Origin: CBDFKF01 sp965248765
Lineage (GTDB): Bacteria; Pseudomonadota; Alphaproteobacteria; VGEJ01
Assembly: GCA_965248765.1 (NCBI GenBank)
Contig: CBDFKF010000004.1
Coordinates: 744,001-808,000, forward strand
Length of the DNA stretch: 64,000 bases
Direction: 5' to 3'
In this document: in pieces, positions 33,642 to 42,862 of the stretch
Layout: each line of letters opens with the position of its first letter
Position numbering within the stretch: position 1 is the stretch's first letter
Made by a program: the position numbers and the translations under genes
The notes under the pieces: generated by a model
What the model was told of the DNA's origin: nothing
The model's database searches: none
The model's input: the letters and a program-made list of their open reading frames with translations, nothing else

Positions 33642-34508
33642 TCACGTACCGGCCACCGCTTCCTTGAAGCGCCCGATGGCGTCGATATGCGCTTGCGGTG
33701 AGTCGAAGCCCGCCTTCATGGTGTCGACCGAAACATCGGTTGCACCGATCTCCTTCCAGGTGGCGACCTCGTTCGCCCACTCGGCCGGGCCGCCCTCGTG
33801 GAATCGCACGAAGCCGTGGATACCGACCGCTGCCGGATCGCGACCTGCCTCGCGTGCATACCCGCGCATCGTTTCGATCTGGGCCCGAGCACGCTCGGCC
33901 GAGGCGATTGGGAACCAGCCATCACCGATTCGGCCCACCCGCCGCAAGACGGGATCGGCCTCGCCACCGAGCCAGATCGGGATGGGACGCTGCACCGGCA
34001 TCGGATTGAGGCCAGCGTCGGTGACTTTGTGCCAGGTACCCTCGTAGGTGATCAGCTCGTTGGTCCACAGCTGGCGCAGCAGGTCGATCTGTTCCTCCGA
34101 ACGCCGTCCGCGATCACCAAAGTTCTCGCCTAGCGCCTCGTATTCGACCTCGTTCCAACCGATGCCAATGCCAAGCCGTAGACGTCCGCCGCTGAGGACA
34201 TCAACCGCCGCCGCCTGCTTGGCGACAAGAGCTGTCTGCCGCTGCGGCAGGATGATGATTCCCGTGACGAGCTCTATGTGCCGGGTGACTGCCGCGAGAT
34301 ACCCGAACAGGACAAACGGTTCGTGAAACAGATCCTGATGGTCGTAAAAGCCCTGCCAGCCGGGCCGACTGGCGCTGTTGGCACCGAGAACATGGTCGTA
34401 GACCAGCAGGTGCTCGTAGCCGAGCCCTTCGGCGGCCTGGGCATAGTCCCGCACGCCCCCCGGGTCCGCACCGATCTCGGTCTGCGGAAAAACCACACCT
34501 ACACGCAT
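33642..34508 (-). CDS. LLM class F420-dependent oxidoreductase, copy 2, first gene of the F420 operon
   Basis: The 288-residue protein has the LLM pattern TGIIILPQRQTALVAKQAAAVDVLSGGRLRLGIGIGWNEVEYEALG and IWLGGEADPVLRRVGRIGDGWFP. ATG 34508 follows a strong GGGGAGGAG site. It shows the same fold as the other LLM protein of the operon but low similarity outside the core motifs, so the two probably act on different substrates. It is transcribed divergently from the next PPOX-type gene across 149 bp, which must contain the operon promoter. Confidence 0.9.
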   Translation of the reverse strand: MRVGVVFPQTEIGADPGGVRDYAQAAEGLGYEHLLVYDHVLGANSASRPGWQGFYDHQDLFHEPFVLFGYLAAVTRHIELVTGIIILPQRQTALVAKQAAAVDVLSGGRLRLGIGIGWNEVEYEALGENFGDRGRRSEEQIDLLRQLWTNELITYEGTWHKVTDAGLNPMPVQRPIPIWLGGEADPVLRRVGRIGDGWFPIASAERARAQIETMRGYAREAGRDPAAVGIHGFVRFHEGGPAEWANEVATWKEIGATDVSVDTMKAGFDSPQAHIDAIGRFKEAVAGT

Positions 34509-34657
34509 ACGCTCCTCCCCATCATCGCCTTTAGCTTTGGCGCGACGATACCACAGCACACCCGCCATCGGCGTCCGCAGAGTTGGGACTGGCCACCATC
34601 ATGTCACTGGCATAAGACTGTTCGAGCGTCTGGCGACCGGCAAGCGAGGAGGAATCG

Positions 34658-35143
34658 ATGACCAGCGGCGAGGAGTGGCGGGGGAAGATCGGCAAGCTGA
34701 GCGAGCAGGAGCAGAATGCGTTCCTGGGCGGTGCTCCGTTCTGCCGTTTCGGCTGCCTCGACGACGAGGGCTGGCCGTACGTCGTACCTTGTTGGTACGA
34801 GTACCAGGACGGCGGCTTTTACATCGTTCCTCGTGGTCGGTCGAAATGGGCCGAGTACGTGAAGAACGACGGCCGGGCGTTCCTCTGTATCGACGATTCG
34901 GACATGTACAACCGCCGCGTCCTGGTGAAGGGTCGCGCCGAGGTGCTGGAAGAGCGCGTGCTTGGCGGCAAGTGGGTCGAGATCGCCAAGAGCATGTCGC
35001 GCCGGTATCTCGGCGAGCATGGCCCGGACTACATCGAGCCGACGATGGTCGAGCCGCGCTGGCTCCTGTTCGTCAAGCCGCTCTCGACCGTGTCATGGCA
35101 GGGCGTCGATTGGCCCAAGCGCTACAAGCACGCTGAGTGGTAG
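34658..35143 (+). CDS. Pyridoxamine 5'-phosphate oxidase-like split-barrel protein
   Basis: A 161-residue protein with the split-barrel start FLGGAPFCRFGCLDDEGWPYVVPCWYEYQDGGFYIVPRGRSKWAEYVK. The RSKWAEYVKND segment matches the phosphate-binding strand that holds FMN or F420. It is preceded by GAGGAATCG and stands alone, divergent from the F420 operon and possibly sharing regulation with it. It could be another F420H2-dependent reductase or an FMN protein; the cofactor cannot be decided here. Confidence 0.82.
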   Translation: MTSGEEWRGKIGKLSEQEQNAFLGGAPFCRFGCLDDEGWPYVVPCWYEYQDGGFYIVPRGRSKWAEYVKNDGRAFLCIDDSDMYNRRVLVKGRAEVLEERVLGGKWVEIAKSMSRRYLGEHGPDYIEPTMVEPRWLLFVKPLSTVSWQGVDWPKRYKHAEW

Positions 35144-35153
35144 GGGCCCAGAC

Positions 35154-35287
35154 TCCCTCACCCCGACCCTCTCCCGCGTGCGGGAGAGGGAGGTGTCAAA
35201 CCGCGCTGACGGTCGCTGGGACGCGCGGCGGGCGGAGAACGCGGTTCCAGAGCGAATGCCCTCTCCCGCGAGCGGGAGGGTGAGGGT
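35154..35287. repeat. Paired REP/BIME-like palindromic element between convergent genes
   Basis: Two hairpins, CCCTCTCCCGC-GT-GCGGGAGAGGG (35167-35190) and CCCTCTCCCGC-GA-GCGGGAGGG (35259-35280), lie in opposed orientation about 70 bases apart. Outer CCTCACCC and GGGTGAGG arms complete the symmetry. This CCCTCTCCCGC palindrome is widespread in proteobacterial intergenic DNA. It separates two converging genes and could act as a bidirectional transcription stop or mRNA stabiliser. Confidence 0.8.
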
Positions 35288-35300
35288 AGCTAGGGCGGTG

Positions 35301-36632
35301 CTAGTCGGTCTCGCTCAGGACCCCGCGCAGGATGTCGACCATCTCGTCGATGTGGCTCTTCTCGACGATCAGCGGCGGTGACCACGCGATGGTGTCGCCT
35401 GTGATGCGGAAGGTCAGCCCCTTCTCCCAGCAGCGCAGGAAGACATCGAAAGCTCGCGCGTTCGGCTTCTCGCGCGACTCCATCTCGAAGGCCGCGACCA
35501 GGCCCCAGTTGCGGATGTCGATGATGTGGCGGGCGTCGCGCAACGAGTGCACCGCATCTTCCCAATACGGCTCGAGATCGCGCGACCGCTCGAACAGACC
35601 CTCCTCACGGTAGACCTCGAGCGTCGCATTGCAGGCGGCGGTGGCCAGAGGGTGCCCCGAATAGGTGTAGCCGTGGAACAGATCGACCGTGTTCTCCGGC
35701 GCCGCGTCGATGAAGGTCTGGTAAATTTCGCCGCGCGTCATGACGGCGCTCATCGGTACCGTTGCGTTGGTGAGGCCCTTGGCCATCGTCATCATGTCGG
35801 GAACGATCCCGAGACGCTCGGAAGCGAAGGCCGCGCCTACCCGCCCGAATCCCGTGATTACCTCATCGAAGATGAGCAGGATGCCGTGCTTGGTGCAGAT
35901 CTCACGCAGGCGCTCCAAATAGCCCTTAGGTGGAACCAATACTCCGGTTGAGCCCGCCATCGGCTCGACGATCACGGCGGCGATGGTCGAGGCGTCGTGC
36001 AGATTGACGAGGTTCTCGAGGGCATCGGCGAAATGCGCGCCCCACTCGGGCTGGCCACGGCTAAAGGCATTGTGCTCGGCATCGTGGGTGTGCGGCAGGT
36101 GATCGACGCCGTTCAGCAGCGGCCCAAAGAACTTGCGGTTGGCGACCATGCCGCCAACCGAGGTGCCGCCAAAGCCAACCCCGTGATAGCCACGTTCGCG
36201 CCCGATCAGACGCGTGCGCGTGCCCTCGCCGCGCAGCCGGTGATAGGCGATGGCGATCTTGAGCGCGGTATCGACCGCCTCGGAGCCCGAATTTGCGAAC
36301 AACACGTGGTCGAGATCGCCGGGCGCGAGCAAAGCGAGCCTGGCGGCAGCCTCGAACTCGCCCGGGTGGCCGCCCTGGAACGCGGTCGAATAGTCCATTC
36401 GCGCGACCTGTTCCTGCACAGCGGTGACGATCCTGTCGTGGCAGTGCCCGGCGTTCACACACCACATGCCGGCGCTACCGTCGATGATCTTGCGGCCATC
36501 GTCGGTGATGTAGTGCATCCCCTTGGCAGCGACATACATCCGCGGCTGGGACTTGAACTGCTTGTTGGCCGTGAACGGCTTCCAGCACGCTTCGAGATCG
36601 TTTGGGCTGAGTTGCACCGTCGAATCGCTCAT
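35301..36632 (-). CDS. Class III (omega) aminotransferase, beta-alanine:pyruvate-type
   Basis: The 443-residue PLP enzyme shows FANSGSEAVDTALKIA (phosphate-binding), ERGYHGVGFGGTSVGGM, the cofactor Asp in LIFDEVITGFGRVGA and the Schiff-base Lys in MAKGLTNATVPMSAVM. GYTYSGHPLATAAC follows as in omega-amino acid:pyruvate aminotransferases. It transfers an amino group from a terminal or beta position to pyruvate. It is the last gene of a minus-strand group with an SDR, a threonine-aldolase-like lyase and an amidohydrolase, though a 109-bp gap precedes it. Confidence 0.9.
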   Translation of the reverse strand: MSDSTVQLSPNDLEACWKPFTANKQFKSQPRMYVAAKGMHYITDDGRKIIDGSAGMWCVNAGHCHDRIVTAVQEQVARMDYSTAFQGGHPGEFEAAARLALLAPGDLDHVLFANSGSEAVDTALKIAIAYHRLRGEGTRTRLIGRERGYHGVGFGGTSVGGMVANRKFFGPLLNGVDHLPHTHDAEHNAFSRGQPEWGAHFADALENLVNLHDASTIAAVIVEPMAGSTGVLVPPKGYLERLREICTKHGILLIFDEVITGFGRVGAAFASERLGIVPDMMTMAKGLTNATVPMSAVMTRGEIYQTFIDAAPENTVDLFHGYTYSGHPLATAACNATLEVYREEGLFERSRDLEPYWEDAVHSLRDARHIIDIRNWGLVAAFEMESREKPNARAFDVFLRCWEKGLTFRITGDTIAWSPPLIVEKSHIDEMVDILRGVLSETD

Positions 36633-36741
36633 GACGCGAAGCTCCTTTGGTTGGCGCGCCGTCTAAGGGTAGGCTAGCCGAACGCGGCGCTGCATCAAAC
36701 GGGCCGCGCCGGCCGCCGCCATCACAACGTCGTGTGGGTGT

Positions 36742-37497
36742 TCACCAAGCGGTCCACCCCTCATCCACCGCGATGTTGGCACCATGGACAAAATCGGCCT
36801 CGTCGGAGGCGAGAAATACCGCCGCTCCTGTTATTTCCTCCGCCGGTATGAAGTCACCCCCGGTGGCGGTGCGCTCGCGCATCTTCGCACACCATTCTTC
36901 ATCGTCGCGAAGATACTGGTTGGTCGGCGTGATGAAGCTGCCCGGCGACAGCGTGTTGACGTTGATGCCGAAACGCGAAAGTTCCAGGCACATCGCCTTG
37001 GTCATGACGTGAAGCCCACCTTTGCTGGCGCAGTAGGCCACAGCACCCGGGAAGCCACCGACCCCGGCGACCGAGGCGATGTTGATGACCTTGCCCTTGC
37101 GCTTGCGCTTGTACTCGGGCAGCACGGCCCGCACCATCATGAAGGCGCCCTTGAGGTTGATATCCAGGGTGTCGTCCCAGTCCTTCTCGGAGGTGTCCTC
37201 GATGCTGACCTTGCGGTAGATGCCGGCATTGTTGACCAAGATATCGACGGTGCCGAAGTGGTCGATGACCTCGGCGGCGATCCGCTCGGTATCGGCTATC
37301 TTGGCGATATCGCCGCGCACATACATCGCCTGCCCGCCGGCCGCTTCAAGGTCCTTTGCGACCGCTTCACCCTTGTCGGGGTGGGCATGGTTGAGAACTG
37401 CAACGCGCGCGCCCTCCGCCGCGTAGCGCCTGCAGATCACTTCGCCGAGGCCCTGTGAGCCGCCGGTAACGATCGCGACCTTGTCCGCGAGCCTCAT
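36742..37497 (-). CDS. Short-chain dehydrogenase/reductase
   Basis: A 251-residue SDR with the classical set: TGGSQGLG nucleotide loop, NNAG, catalytic Ser in NIASVAG, and Tyr-x3-Lys in YCASK. AVLNHAHPDK after strand 2 lacks a clear acidic residue, so cofactor choice is uncertain. It oxidises or reduces a small alcohol or ketone. Eighteen bases separate it from the upstream lyase gene, consistent with an operon. Confidence 0.9.
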   Translation of the reverse strand: MRLADKVAIVTGGSQGLGEVICRRYAAEGARVAVLNHAHPDKGEAVAKDLEAAGGQAMYVRGDIAKIADTERIAAEVIDHFGTVDILVNNAGIYRKVSIEDTSEKDWDDTLDINLKGAFMMVRAVLPEYKRKRKGKVINIASVAGVGGFPGAVAYCASKGGLHVMTKAMCLELSRFGINVNTLSPGSFITPTNQYLRDDEEWCAKMRERTATGGDFIPAEEITGAAVFLASDEADFVHGANIAVDEGWTAW

Positions 37498-37515
37498 CGC
37501 GTTTCCTCCGTCCCC

Positions 37516-38583
37516 TCAGGCGGTGCGCCGTTGCTCTGGCGTGCGTTCCGCCACGATGCTCTCGAAGATCGCAAGCGCTTCCTCTACATCGGCACGGTTC
37601 ACTTCGAGCTGAGTCAGCGCCCGCATCCTGGTCGGGCCGATCGCGCGGATGCGGACGCCCGCGCTCGCCAGGGCGTCACTGATTTCCGGCGCCGGGATGC
37701 CGGTGCCGGCGACGTCGAAATGGATGATGTTGGTCTCGACATCGGCGGGATCGATAGCGACACCAGGGATCGCGGCGAGGCCGCGGGCCAAGACCTGGGC
37801 GTTCTCGTGGTCTTCGGCCAACCGCTCGACGTTGTGCTCGAGCGCATAGATGCCGGCCGCGGCGATAATGCCGACCTGGCGCATTCCGCCACCGAACTGC
37901 TGGCGCCACCGCCAGGCATCGTCGATGAACTCAGCCGAGCCCGCGAGCACGCTGCCGATCGGACAGCCCAGGCCCTTAGTGAGGGCGATAAACACCGAAT
38001 CGAACGGCGCGGCATAGTCGCGCGCCGGCACGCCCGAGGCGACGGCGGCATTCATCAGCCGAGCGCCGTCGAGATGAGCGGCAAGGCCGTGGCGGTGCGC
38101 CATCTCGGCAACGGCGGTGGTCGTCTCCAAAGGCCAGATCTTGCCGCCGCCGAGGTTCGTGGTCTGCTCAACCGACACCACCCGCGAACGCGGGTTCTGC
38201 CGGCTCGCCGGGCGAATCGCGGCCTTGAGCTGCGCCGCCGTGAAGACGCCGCGCTCGCCATCGAGCGGTCGAGTCATCGCCCCCGACAGCGCAGCCGGGC
38301 CGCCCACCTCGGTGTGGAGAGGGTGGGCGGATTTATCGAGGATGATCTCATCGCCGGGACGACAGAAGACGCGGAAGGCAACCTCGTTGGCCATCGTGCC
38401 CGAGGCAACGAACAGCGCTTTTTCCTTGCCCAGGAGGTCCGCGACCATCTCGCACAGCCGATCGGCTGTCGGGTCTTCGCCCTCGACCTCGTTGCCGACT
38501 TCTGCGTCCATCATGAAACGCTTCATCTCGGGCGTCGGCTTGGTAATCGAATCGCCCCACAGGTCGATCCTGATACTGCTCAT
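37516..38583 (-). CDS. Threonine-aldolase family PLP-dependent lyase
   Basis: The 355-residue fold-type I enzyme has DSITKPTPEMKRFM, GNEVEGEDPTADRLCEMVADLLGKEKALFVASGTMAN and HLDGARLMNA, all characteristic of low-specificity threonine aldolases. The Schiff-base Lys is in IALTKGLGCPIGSVL. It would split a beta-hydroxy amino acid into glycine and an aldehyde, though related enzymes act on other beta-substituted amino acids. It is 24 bases downstream of the amidohydrolase gene. Confidence 0.9.
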   Translation of the reverse strand: MSSIRIDLWGDSITKPTPEMKRFMMDAEVGNEVEGEDPTADRLCEMVADLLGKEKALFVASGTMANEVAFRVFCRPGDEIILDKSAHPLHTEVGGPAALSGAMTRPLDGERGVFTAAQLKAAIRPASRQNPRSRVVSVEQTTNLGGGKIWPLETTTAVAEMAHRHGLAAHLDGARLMNAAVASGVPARDYAAPFDSVFIALTKGLGCPIGSVLAGSAEFIDDAWRWRQQFGGGMRQVGIIAAAGIYALEHNVERLAEDHENAQVLARGLAAIPGVAIDPADVETNIIHFDVAGTGIPAPEISDALASAGVRIRAIGPTRMRALTQLEVNRADVEEALAIFESIVAERTPEQRRTA

Positions 38584-38607
38584 GGCAAGCTCCGCGGCGT
38601 TGTGGTT

Positions 38608-39981
38608 TCAGACGGCGCGCAGGGTGCGCTTTTCGGGCCGTTGACGGGCTGTCATCGAGGCGACCCGTTCGCGGGTATAGATCTCATTCCAGTTGCCGAG
38701 TGAGAACTCACTGACCTGCCGTGGGTCATACCCCCGGCGAACCAGCGAGACCGGCTCGCCGCCCTGGTAGACCGCATGCAGCCGGTCCGCGTCCTGCAAC
38801 ACGGTCACGTCCGCCAACGGATCCCCGTCGACGACCACCAGGTCAGCGTGGCGGCCGGCCTCGATGGCGCCCAGGCGCTGGCCGTCGCGTAGGACCGACG
38901 CGCTCACCGCGGTGGCGCACCGCAGCGCCTCAGCTGGACTCAAGCCCAAATACCTGACGAACAGCTCAAGTTCGCGGGCGTGCCACTCGCCACAGGGCGT
39001 CGTCGCAAATCCCGTGTCGGTACCTACCGTCAGTGGGACGCCGGCGCGGTGGGCTCGGGACAGGTTCTCATAGGCGATATCGAGCTCCCACCGGCTCTGC
39101 TCGGGGCGCCGCCGCCGGGCCGCCGGCTCGGTAGGTTGGGTGAACTCGGCGATGTTGTACGGATACGTCAGTGTCGGACAGATCGTGCAGCCATTGGCGA
39201 GCGCCGCCTCGATCCCCGCGTCATCGATCCACGAGGCGTGACAGATCACGTCGATGCCGGCGCGCGCGGCATACTTCGCCGCTTCGGCGCCACGCGCATG
39301 GGCGACGACGCGGCGCCCCAAACGGTGCGCCTCGGTCACCATCGCGGTGGTCTCTTCTTGCGTGAAGGCGGCGATCGGCTCGCCGGCCTCGCTGGCGAGG
39401 AAACCGTCGAGGGCCAGCTTGATGCAATCGACACCGTCCTTGACTTCGCGGCGGATCTCTTCGATCGCTTCGTCGGGGCTGCGCACCAGCCGCCCGATCG
39501 AGGTCTCGGGGACACCGATCCACGTCGGATATGTATCGGTCACCCCTTGGCGCGAGGTGATGTAGGGCCCGCACGCCGTAATCCGCGGGCCGGCGAACAG
39601 GCCGGCCTCGATCGCATCGCGGATCGCCACCGTTACCCGGCCCGAGCTGCCGGGATCAAGGATCGAGGTGAAGCCCGAGGCAAGGACGTTCTGCGCAAGG
39701 AACATGCCACGCAACGCCCGGAGCTCGGTCGATGCATAGAGGTCGATGTCCTCGGCCGACTTAGCGTTGCCGTAGGACAGGTGAACGTGGACGTCGACCA
39801 TCCCCGGCATGACGAAGAAGGCCGAGAGATCGATGACGGGCTCACGCCGGCGCGGCTTTGGCGCCTCGTCGGCATCGCCGGCGTAGAGGATCAGGCCATC
39901 GTCAACGACGATCGTTTGGTGCTCCCGCGCCTCGTCGCCGAGGCCAGAGAACAGACGACCGGTTAGGAAGTGTTTGCGCAT
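38608..39981 (-). CDS. Metal-dependent amidohydrolase (imidazolonepropionase/prolidase-like)
   Basis: A 457-residue TIM-barrel hydrolase. The metal-binding HVH of MVDVHVHLSYG, the bridging Lys in DCIKLAL, His residues in VVAHARG and VICHASW, and the catalytic Asp in VGTDTGF are all present, so a di-metal site is likely. The flanking beta-sandwich is closed by GAIEAGRHADLVVVDGDPLADV. Such enzymes open cyclic amides or cleave X-Pro-type bonds. It is the first gene of the minus-strand operon, facing a hydantoinase B gene across a 101-bp shared regulatory gap, which supports a ring-opening role. Confidence 0.9.
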   Translation of the reverse strand: MRKHFLTGRLFSGLGDEAREHQTIVVDDGLILYAGDADEAPKPRRREPVIDLSAFFVMPGMVDVHVHLSYGNAKSAEDIDLYASTELRALRGMFLAQNVLASGFTSILDPGSSGRVTVAIRDAIEAGLFAGPRITACGPYITSRQGVTDTYPTWIGVPETSIGRLVRSPDEAIEEIRREVKDGVDCIKLALDGFLASEAGEPIAAFTQEETTAMVTEAHRLGRRVVAHARGAEAAKYAARAGIDVICHASWIDDAGIEAALANGCTICPTLTYPYNIAEFTQPTEPAARRRRPEQSRWELDIAYENLSRAHRAGVPLTVGTDTGFATTPCGEWHARELELFVRYLGLSPAEALRCATAVSASVLRDGQRLGAIEAGRHADLVVVDGDPLADVTVLQDADRLHAVYQGGEPVSLVRRGYDPRQVSEFSLGNWNEIYTRERVASMTARQRPEKRTLRAV

Positions 39982-40082
39982 CGGAGCAAAACGATAACAC
40001 CGAACCGAGGCCCCGCCTACTCGATTACCCCGCCGCGGCCGCGATCGTGTCCAGCATCACGGCGACGATGTAGAGTGGTGCC

Positions 40083-41861
40083 ATGGCGGATGCCAGCCGT
40101 ATCGACCCCTTCATGATCGCCGTGCTCTCCAGTCGCTTCGAAGCGATCATGCGGGAAATGACCAACACCATCCTCCGGGCGGCGCGCTCAGCGGTGGTCA
40201 AGAACGCGCGCGATTTCTCGGTCGGACTGTTGACCCACGATCATCGCCTGATCAGCGTCGAGGACGGCGTACCCATTCACATCACGGCGCTCGAGCTCAG
40301 TACCAGCCACATCTCCCGGTTCTTCGACGACGTCGCCGAGGGCGATGCCTTTCTCAACAACTGCCCGTATACCGGCGGTACCCATCACGCCGACATCGAC
40401 GTCATTACCCCTGTTTACTGCGACGGCCGGCCCTTGTTCTGGGCGCTGGCACGCTGTCATCACGCCGATATGGGCGCCCCGTCGCCGACCACCTACCTGC
40501 CTCAGGCGGCGACGATCCAAGAAGAAGGGGTGCACTTTCCCTGCGTTCGCTTCCAGCGTGGCGGCCGAGAATGCGGGGACATCATCCGCATCGGCCTCAC
40601 CCGCATCCGCGCGAGCAATGTCTGGTACGGCGACCTCAAGGCCCAACTCGGCGCTTGTCGCATCGCCGAGCGGCGCCTGAGCGACCTCGTCCAGCGTTAT
40701 GGCCACGACCTCATCGAAGAGTTTATCGAGGCCTGGATGGCGTACGGCGAGCGGCGCACGATCGCCGCGATCCGGGAGTTGCCGGCAGGCACCTGGAGCT
40801 ATGCCACGCGGCACGATCCTGTCCCCGGCGTCGCCGAGGATGGCATCCCCGTCAAGGCCACCGTCACCGTCGATCCCGATGCCGGGCTGATCACGGTTGA
40901 TGCCCGCGACAACATCGATTGCGTTGCCGGCGGCATCAACCTGTCCGAGGCGACCGCCACCGGCGCCTGCCGAATCGGCGCCTTCGTCAACCTCGATCCG
41001 ACGATCCCCCACAACCAGGGCAGCGCCAGCCGCATCCGCGTGCTGCTGCGCGACGGCTGTATCGTCGGCCGACCGAAGTATCCGGTCGGCACGTCTGTCG
41101 CGACCACCAACATCAACGATCGCTTGATCAACGCGGTCGTTGGTTGCTTCGCCCAGATGGGCGAGCCCTACGGCCTTGCCGAGGGCGGCGCCATGCACGC
41201 CTGCGGCGTCGGCGTGATCTCAGGCGTCGACGAGAGCAAGGGGCGCCGTCCGTACGTCAATCAGGTGTTCGTCGGTTTCTCGGGCGGGCCGGGCCTCCAC
41301 GGCTATGACGGCTGGCTGACGTACAACGATGCCGACTGCTGCGGCATGACCAAGCTCGACTCGATCGAGATCGACGAGAGCATGTACCCGATAATCATTG
41401 AAGAACGCCGGGCCGCGCCGGACACGCTGGGCGCGGGACGGTGGGATGGCGCGCCGGCAATGATGGGGACCTACGGCCCCGTCAGCGGTGAGATGCGGGT
41501 GATCTTCGGCAGCGATGGCGACCTGACGCCGGCGCGCGGCGTCGCCGGCGGTCACGATGCCGCCTGTTCAATCAATCGCAAGCGCGTCAAGGACGGTCGC
41601 TGGATCGACCTGCCCTCCTTCCACGAAGAGGTGTGCCAGCCCGGAGAGGCCGTTCAGTTCATCGCCGGCGGTGGCGGCGGCTACGGCGATCCGCTGGAGC
41701 GCGATCCCGAGCGCATCGCCGATTCGGTCAACCGAGGCTGGCTGAGCGTGGAGCGTGCCGAGGAGGCGTATCGTGTCGCCCTGACGGTGGCGGCTGACGG
41801 TCTGCAACACATCGTCGACCACAAGCGGACGGCGGTGCTGCGGGAGGGCGCGCCGAAGTGA
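40083..41861 (+). CDS. hyuB: Hydantoinase B / oxoprolinase family protein, copy 1
   Basis: The 592-residue protein is a full-length HyuB. Family blocks: IDPFMIAVLSSRFEAIMREM, THHADIDVITPVY, RCHHADMGAPSP, DARDNIDCVAGGINLSEATA and the glycine-rich GGGGGYGDPLERDPE near the C-terminus. With HyuA it catalyses ATP-dependent opening of a cyclic amide such as hydantoin, oxoproline or N-methylhydantoin. No HyuA is adjacent here; the nearest is at 49.4 kb. It overlaps the following dioxygenase gene by four bases. Confidence 0.92.
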   Translation: MADASRIDPFMIAVLSSRFEAIMREMTNTILRAARSAVVKNARDFSVGLLTHDHRLISVEDGVPIHITALELSTSHISRFFDDVAEGDAFLNNCPYTGGTHHADIDVITPVYCDGRPLFWALARCHHADMGAPSPTTYLPQAATIQEEGVHFPCVRFQRGGRECGDIIRIGLTRIRASNVWYGDLKAQLGACRIAERRLSDLVQRYGHDLIEEFIEAWMAYGERRTIAAIRELPAGTWSYATRHDPVPGVAEDGIPVKATVTVDPDAGLITVDARDNIDCVAGGINLSEATATGACRIGAFVNLDPTIPHNQGSASRIRVLLRDGCIVGRPKYPVGTSVATTNINDRLINAVVGCFAQMGEPYGLAEGGAMHACGVGVISGVDESKGRRPYVNQVFVGFSGGPGLHGYDGWLTYNDADCCGMTKLDSIEIDESMYPIIIEERRAAPDTLGAGRWDGAPAMMGTYGPVSGEMRVIFGSDGDLTPARGVAGGHDAACSINRKRVKDGRWIDLPSFHEEVCQPGEAVQFIAGGGGGYGDPLERDPERIADSVNRGWLSVERAEEAYRVALTVAADGLQHIVDHKRTAVLREGAPK

Positions 41862-42805
41862 CGGCCTCGCAGGCCGCTATCGATCACTTCCGGGACCAAG
41901 GGTACCTCCTGGTAGAGGACCTGTTCACGTCCGATGAGCTGACGCCGGCGATGCAGGACATCGAAGATATCGTCGAAGGCATCGCCGAACGGTTGGTCGA
42001 AACCGGCCAGCTGCAAAACGAGCACCGGGACCAGGATCTCTACACGCGGCTCACGGCGATCGACCGCGACTGTACGTCCGCCGGCCTGATGCCGCTCCTC
42101 GAGAGCGCGATGGGACCACGCCTCACGGAACTGTGGTGCTCGCCGAAGCTGCTCGACATCGTTGAGCAGCTGATCGGCCCCGACATCGCCGGACATCCCA
42201 TCTTCGCGTTGCGCGGCAAGACGCCGGAGACGCCGCTGATGACGGTCCCGTGGCACCAGGATACGGCGTACCTGATCGGCGATTCGAACGATACCGACCA
42301 ACCCTCGTGCTGGATCCCGTTCCTCGATGCGAGCCGCGAGAGCGGCTGCCTGCAGGTGGCGCGCGGGGTCCATCGCGAGCGGCGGGTGATTCGCCATCAT
42401 CTCGAGAACAAGATCGGCGATCCGCGCTCCTGGTACATCTACATCGACGAGGAGGACATTCCCCAGGACCGCATCGTCACGTGCGAGATGCGATTGGGCT
42501 CGGTCCTGTTCATCGATCAGCACACACCCCATCGCTCGCTCGAGAATCACTCAGACAAGATCCGCTGGAGCATCGATGTGCGGTGGCAGAACCCGGCGCT
42601 GCCGACGGGCATCGGCGACGACGATTTCAAGCTGCTGATGATGCGGCGCCCCGATCAACCCGCTTTTGAGCCCGATCCGGCAGCCTGGCATGCGTGGTAC
42701 ACCGGGCGGGGTCGCGACGAACGGGTCGACTACGACGGCCTCGGCAGCCGCGATCCCTACGACGTCAATCTCAGCGAGGCCAAGTGGCTCGAGCGCTGGC
42801 GCTAG
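41858..42805 (+). CDS. Phytanoyl-CoA dioxygenase (PhyH) family protein
   Basis: A 315-residue Fe(II)/2-oxoglutarate enzyme. His133 and Asp135 in PWHQDTAYL, His225 in HTPHRSLEN and Arg236 in KIRWSID form the iron and 2-oxoglutarate set. It would hydroxylate a small substrate, possibly an amine or acid in the same pathway. GTG 41858 overlaps the HyuB stop as GTGA, so the two are translationally coupled. Confidence 0.88.
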   Translation: MTASQAAIDHFRDQGYLLVEDLFTSDELTPAMQDIEDIVEGIAERLVETGQLQNEHRDQDLYTRLTAIDRDCTSAGLMPLLESAMGPRLTELWCSPKLLDIVEQLIGPDIAGHPIFALRGKTPETPLMTVPWHQDTAYLIGDSNDTDQPSCWIPFLDASRESGCLQVARGVHRERRVIRHHLENKIGDPRSWYIYIDEEDIPQDRIVTCEMRLGSVLFIDQHTPHRSLENHSDKIRWSIDVRWQNPALPTGIGDDDFKLLMMRRPDQPAFEPDPAAWHAWYTGRGRDERVDYDGLGSRDPYDVNLSEAKWLERWR

Positions 42806-42862
42806 GACGCGGCTGGGCCCCGCAACCAACGGTGCCGCACCGCGAAATCTCGTCCGGCGGGC

